Below are positions 62,023-64,000 of a stretch of 64,000 nt of DNA, piece by piece; position 1 is the first letter of the stretch; each line of letters opens with the position of its first letter. Origin of the DNA: Pseudomonas sp. Gutcm_11s (lineage in GTDB: Bacteria; Pseudomonadota; Gammaproteobacteria; Pseudomonadales; Pseudomonadaceae); the NCBI RefSeq assembly GCF_028649395.1, contig NZ_JAQSUW010000017.1:583719-647718 (forward strand). The letters run 5' to 3'. The notes beneath the pieces were generated by a model. The model ran no database searches. It saw only the letters and a list, made by a program, of their open reading frames with translations, and was not told the origin of the DNA. The position numbers and the translations under genes were made by a program.

Positions 62023-63679
62023 TGGCGGCTCCCAGCAGGATGCGGCCCGAGGAGCACGGCGCCTCGCCGTTGCGGTAGGCGAAGTACAGCTTGCCGCGCT
62101 CGGCGTCGAAACGCAGGGTCAGCTGGATGCGGTCGCCGGGGCGTATCAGTTGCTGGAACTTGAGCACTTCCATGCCGCAGAAACGCGGCGGCAGCTCGTC
62201 GATCAGGCTGCGCGCCAGCTGCTGGGCCCAGTCGATCTGCACCACGCCGGGCAGTACCGGGGTCTGCGGGAAGTGGCCGGTGAAATGGGCCAGATCCGGC
62301 GGCACGTCCAGCTCCAGCTGCCATTCGCCGTCGACCAGCTCGGCGGTGCGCGGCTCGACGCGGGTCGGGCGCGGCGCGGCGACCAGCTCGTCGACCTTGC
62401 TCTGCGCCAGCTTGCCCTGGCTGCTGTAGGGCAGCTCCAGCAGCAGGCGCCAGCGCCGTGGCAGGGCGATGGCCTCGCAGTGACCGGCCAGGTGCTTGCG
62501 CAGGGTTTCGGTGACAGTCTTGCGGCCCTGGTTGCGCAGGGCGTGCAGACCGGCCGGGCTCAGCGCCAGCAGGGCGCCGAGGAAGGCACGGCCCTCCTGA
62601 ATCACGCCGAGGCGGGCGTCGGCGACCCACTCATGATTCAGCAGCGCCTGCTCCAGCATGGGCAGGGAGATGCGTTTTTCTTCCAGCTTGACGATGCGAT
62701 CCAGGCGGCCGCGCAGGGCGAAGCGGCCATCGGCCTGCAGCTCGGCTGCGTCGGCGCTTTGCTCGACATGTCCGGCCGGCAGGTAGGGCGAGGCGATGCG
62801 CAGGGCACCTTCGTCGTTCAGGCTCAGTTCCACGCCGGGGAACGGCTGCCACAGCTCGCCACCCTGGCGCCAGGCGATGCCGCCGGTCTCGGAGCTGCCG
62901 TAGATCTCGCTCGGCTGCTGGCCGAGCTGGCTGCCCAGCTCGACGGAGACTTCTGCCGGCAGCGCGCCGCCGGAGGAGAACACCCGGCGCACCGCGCCGA
63001 GGGCGTTCCAGTCCAGGTTGTCGCCCATGCGCTTGAGCAGCGCCGGGCTGGCCACCCAGGCGAAGGCTGGCTGACCCAGACTCTCGCGCTGCAGGTCTTC
63101 GGGGAAGGGCAGGGCGCGGCGCCAGAACGGCCGGCCGGCGCACAGCGGCCACAGCACGCGGAACAGCAGGCCGTAGATATGCTGGGCGGCGACGCTGCCG
63201 AAGATGGTCGCGTTGGCCAGGTCTTGGCCCCACAGCTGTTCCAAAGCGTCGACCTCATTGGCCAGCTGGCGCAGGGACTTGTCGATCAGCTTGGGTTCGC
63301 CGCTGGAGCCGGAGGTGCACAGGGTCAGGCGGCAGGTATCGAGATTCAGGGCGGCGGGAGCAAGGGGCTCGCCATCTAGATCGGCGAGCGAGTCCAGCCA
63401 CAGATCGGCCTGCTCGCTCAGGCGCTGGCGGCTTTGCGCCTGGGCATCGGCCGGCAGCAGCACGGCGACGCCGGCACGCCAGGCACCGAGCAGGGCGATG
63501 GCCAGCTCGCCGGCGTCTTCCAGGTACAGCGCCACGCGCTGCACGCCGCGCGCCTGCAGCGCACCGGCCAGGCGCAGGGCACGCTGTTGCAGCTCGGCAT
63601 GGTCGAGCGCCGGCTCCAGCGCCACGGCGCGGCCGGCCAGGGGTTGCAGCAGATGGTCGGCGAGTGCCAGCCAGCTCAT
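62015..63679 (-). CDS. AMP-dependent acyl/aryl ligase fused to ApeI-type dehydratase (APE cluster)
   Basis: A 554-residue two-domain protein. Residues 1 to about 430 form an ANL ligase: LTLCTSGSSGEPKLI (P-loop at about 122-130), IYGSSETGGIAWRQG, and the LRGRLDRIVKLEEKRISL hinge. Residues about 447-554 form a hotdog dehydratase of the ApeI type (HFTGHFPQTPVLPGVVQIDWAQQL). The ligase likely loads the aryl acid on carrier protein, as ApeH does. The start ATG 63679 fits; an upstream start would add 11 residues. Confidence 0.9.
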   Translation of the reverse strand: MSWLALADHLLQPLAGRAVALEPALDHAELQQRALRLAGALQARGVQRVALYLEDAGELAIALLGAWRAGVAVLLPADAQAQSRQRLSEQADLWLDSLADLDGEPLAPAALNLDTCRLTLCTSGSSGEPKLIDKSLRQLANEVDALEQLWGQDLANATIFGSVAAQHIYGLLFRVLWPLCAGRPFWRRALPFPEDLQRESLGQPAFAWVASPALLKRMGDNLDWNALGAVRRVFSSGGALPAEVSVELGSQLGQQPSEIYGSSETGGIAWRQGGELWQPFPGVELSLNDEGALRIASPYLPAGHVEQSADAAELQADGRFALRGRLDRIVKLEEKRISLPMLEQALLNHEWVADARLGVIQEGRAFLGALLALSPAGLHALRNQGRKTVTETLRKHLAGHCEAIALPRRWRLLLELPYSSQGKLAQSKVDELVAAPRPTRVEPRTAELVDGEWQLELDVPPDLAHFTGHFPQTPVLPGVVQIDWAQQLARSLIDELPPRFCGMEVLKFQQLIRPGDRIQLTLRFDAERGKLYFAYRNGEAPCSSGRILLGAASA

Positions 63680-64000
63680 CCATGTCTCCTTACTTGCTGG
63701 CGGATCAACCACTCAGCGGCGAACAACAGGCCCATCAGGGCATAGGCGATCAGCCCGGTGTACAGCGTCCACCAGCTCAGCGGCGCCCACAGGGTCAGGG
63801 CCACCACCACCAGGGCGTTGACCAGGAAGAAACCGGCCCAGACCCCGGTCACCTTGCGCGTGTAGCGCACCGCGTGCTCCGGCAGCTCCGGCTCGCGCAG
63901 GCGCGCCAGGCGCTCCACCAGCGGCGGGCCGAACTTTAGCGACAGGCCGAACAGCGCCAGCAGCATCAGGTTGAGCAACACCGGGTACCAGCGCAGCAGC
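63676..64000 (-). CDS. COG4648 family membrane protein, C-terminal part (partial)
   Basis: A frame open to the right edge encodes about 108 residues with at least three hydrophobic helices (LLNLMLLALFGLSLKFG, FFLVNALVVVALTLWAP, LYTGLIAYALMGLLFAAEWL) and the sequence HAVRYTRKVTGVWAGFF typical of COG4648 proteins of APE clusters. These are about 200 residues long, so the N-terminal half lies outside. It overlaps the ligase by 4 bases. Role in APE export or assembly is unknown. Confidence 0.8.
   Translation of the reverse strand, partial: LLRWYPVLLNLMLLALFGLSLKFGPPLVERLARLREPELPEHAVRYTRKVTGVWAGFFLVNALVVVALTLWAPLSWWTLYTGLIAYALMGLLFAAEWLIRQQVRRHG

Overview
The window is chromosomal DNA from a Pseudomonas species. 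The evidence is its high GC content, the type IV pilus pilMNOPQ block, the medium-chain-length PHA locus (phaC1-phaZ-phaC2-phaD facing phaI-phaF) and the order ubiE-ubiJ-ubiB-hisI-hisE-tatABC-rsmE. From memory, the order from the left ABC transporter to hemE matches one continuous stretch of the P. aeruginosa PAO1 chromosome. I place it only at genus level. I saw no rRNA or tRNA gene, CRISPR array, insertion sequence or prophage.

Layout. 1-862: end of a polar amino-acid ABC transporter (permease tail plus ATPase). 918-1340: a UPF0158 gene. 1341-1563: a palindromic repeat whose second copy lies at 43.2 kb. 1564-7486 (minus): a tightly packed operon for ubiquinone (ubiE, ubiJ, ubiB), histidine (hisI, hisE), Tat export (tatABC) and 16S rRNA methylation (rsmE). 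7602-14607: PHA granule proteins and PHA synthesis/mobilisation. 14919-22091 (minus): DUF971 gene, hslVU, a SPOR-domain protein, argS and priA. 22255-26068 (plus): rpmE, a secreted thermonuclease-like protein, an M48 lipoprotein peptidase and malic enzyme. 26129-28546 (minus): ponA. 28728-35356 (plus): pilMNOPQ, aroK, aroB. 35366-44587 (plus): a DamX-like SPOR ATPase, gltB, gltD, hemE. 44711-47363: a BOF periplasmic protein and a divergent MFS/LysR pair.

From 64000 down to about 47.4 kb all genes run on the minus strand and form most of an aryl polyene (APE) type pigment/lipid cluster: COG4648 membrane protein (cut by the window edge), AMP ligase fused to an ApeI-type dehydratase, glycosyltransferase, acyltransferase, HAL/PAL/TAL-type ammonia-lyase, thioesterase, LolA-like carrier, MMPL/RND exporter, CPA2 antiporter-like membrane protein, FAD enzyme with halogenase-like motifs, methyltransferase, DUF3261 lipoprotein, ketosynthase, ApeP-type dehydratase, FabG-type ketoreductase, second ketosynthase, and two small exported proteins. 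Acyl carrier proteins and a chain-length factor, expected in such clusters, are absent from the window and probably lie beyond its right end. Inferred logic: the lyase makes an aryl-acrylic acid, the ligase loads it on carrier protein, KS/KR/DH enzymes extend it to a conjugated polyene, methyltransferase and FAD enzyme tailor the aryl head, acyl-/glycosyltransferases attach it to a lipid or sugar, and the LolA/MMPL proteins move it to the outer membrane.

The most interesting signals are the antiporter-like protein inside the APE operon, the halogenase-like motifs of its FAD enzyme, the unusual selectivity pair (Phe-His) of the ammonia-lyase, the repeat pair with compensating stem changes, and an intrinsic terminator that lies within the signal-peptide codons of the nuclease gene.
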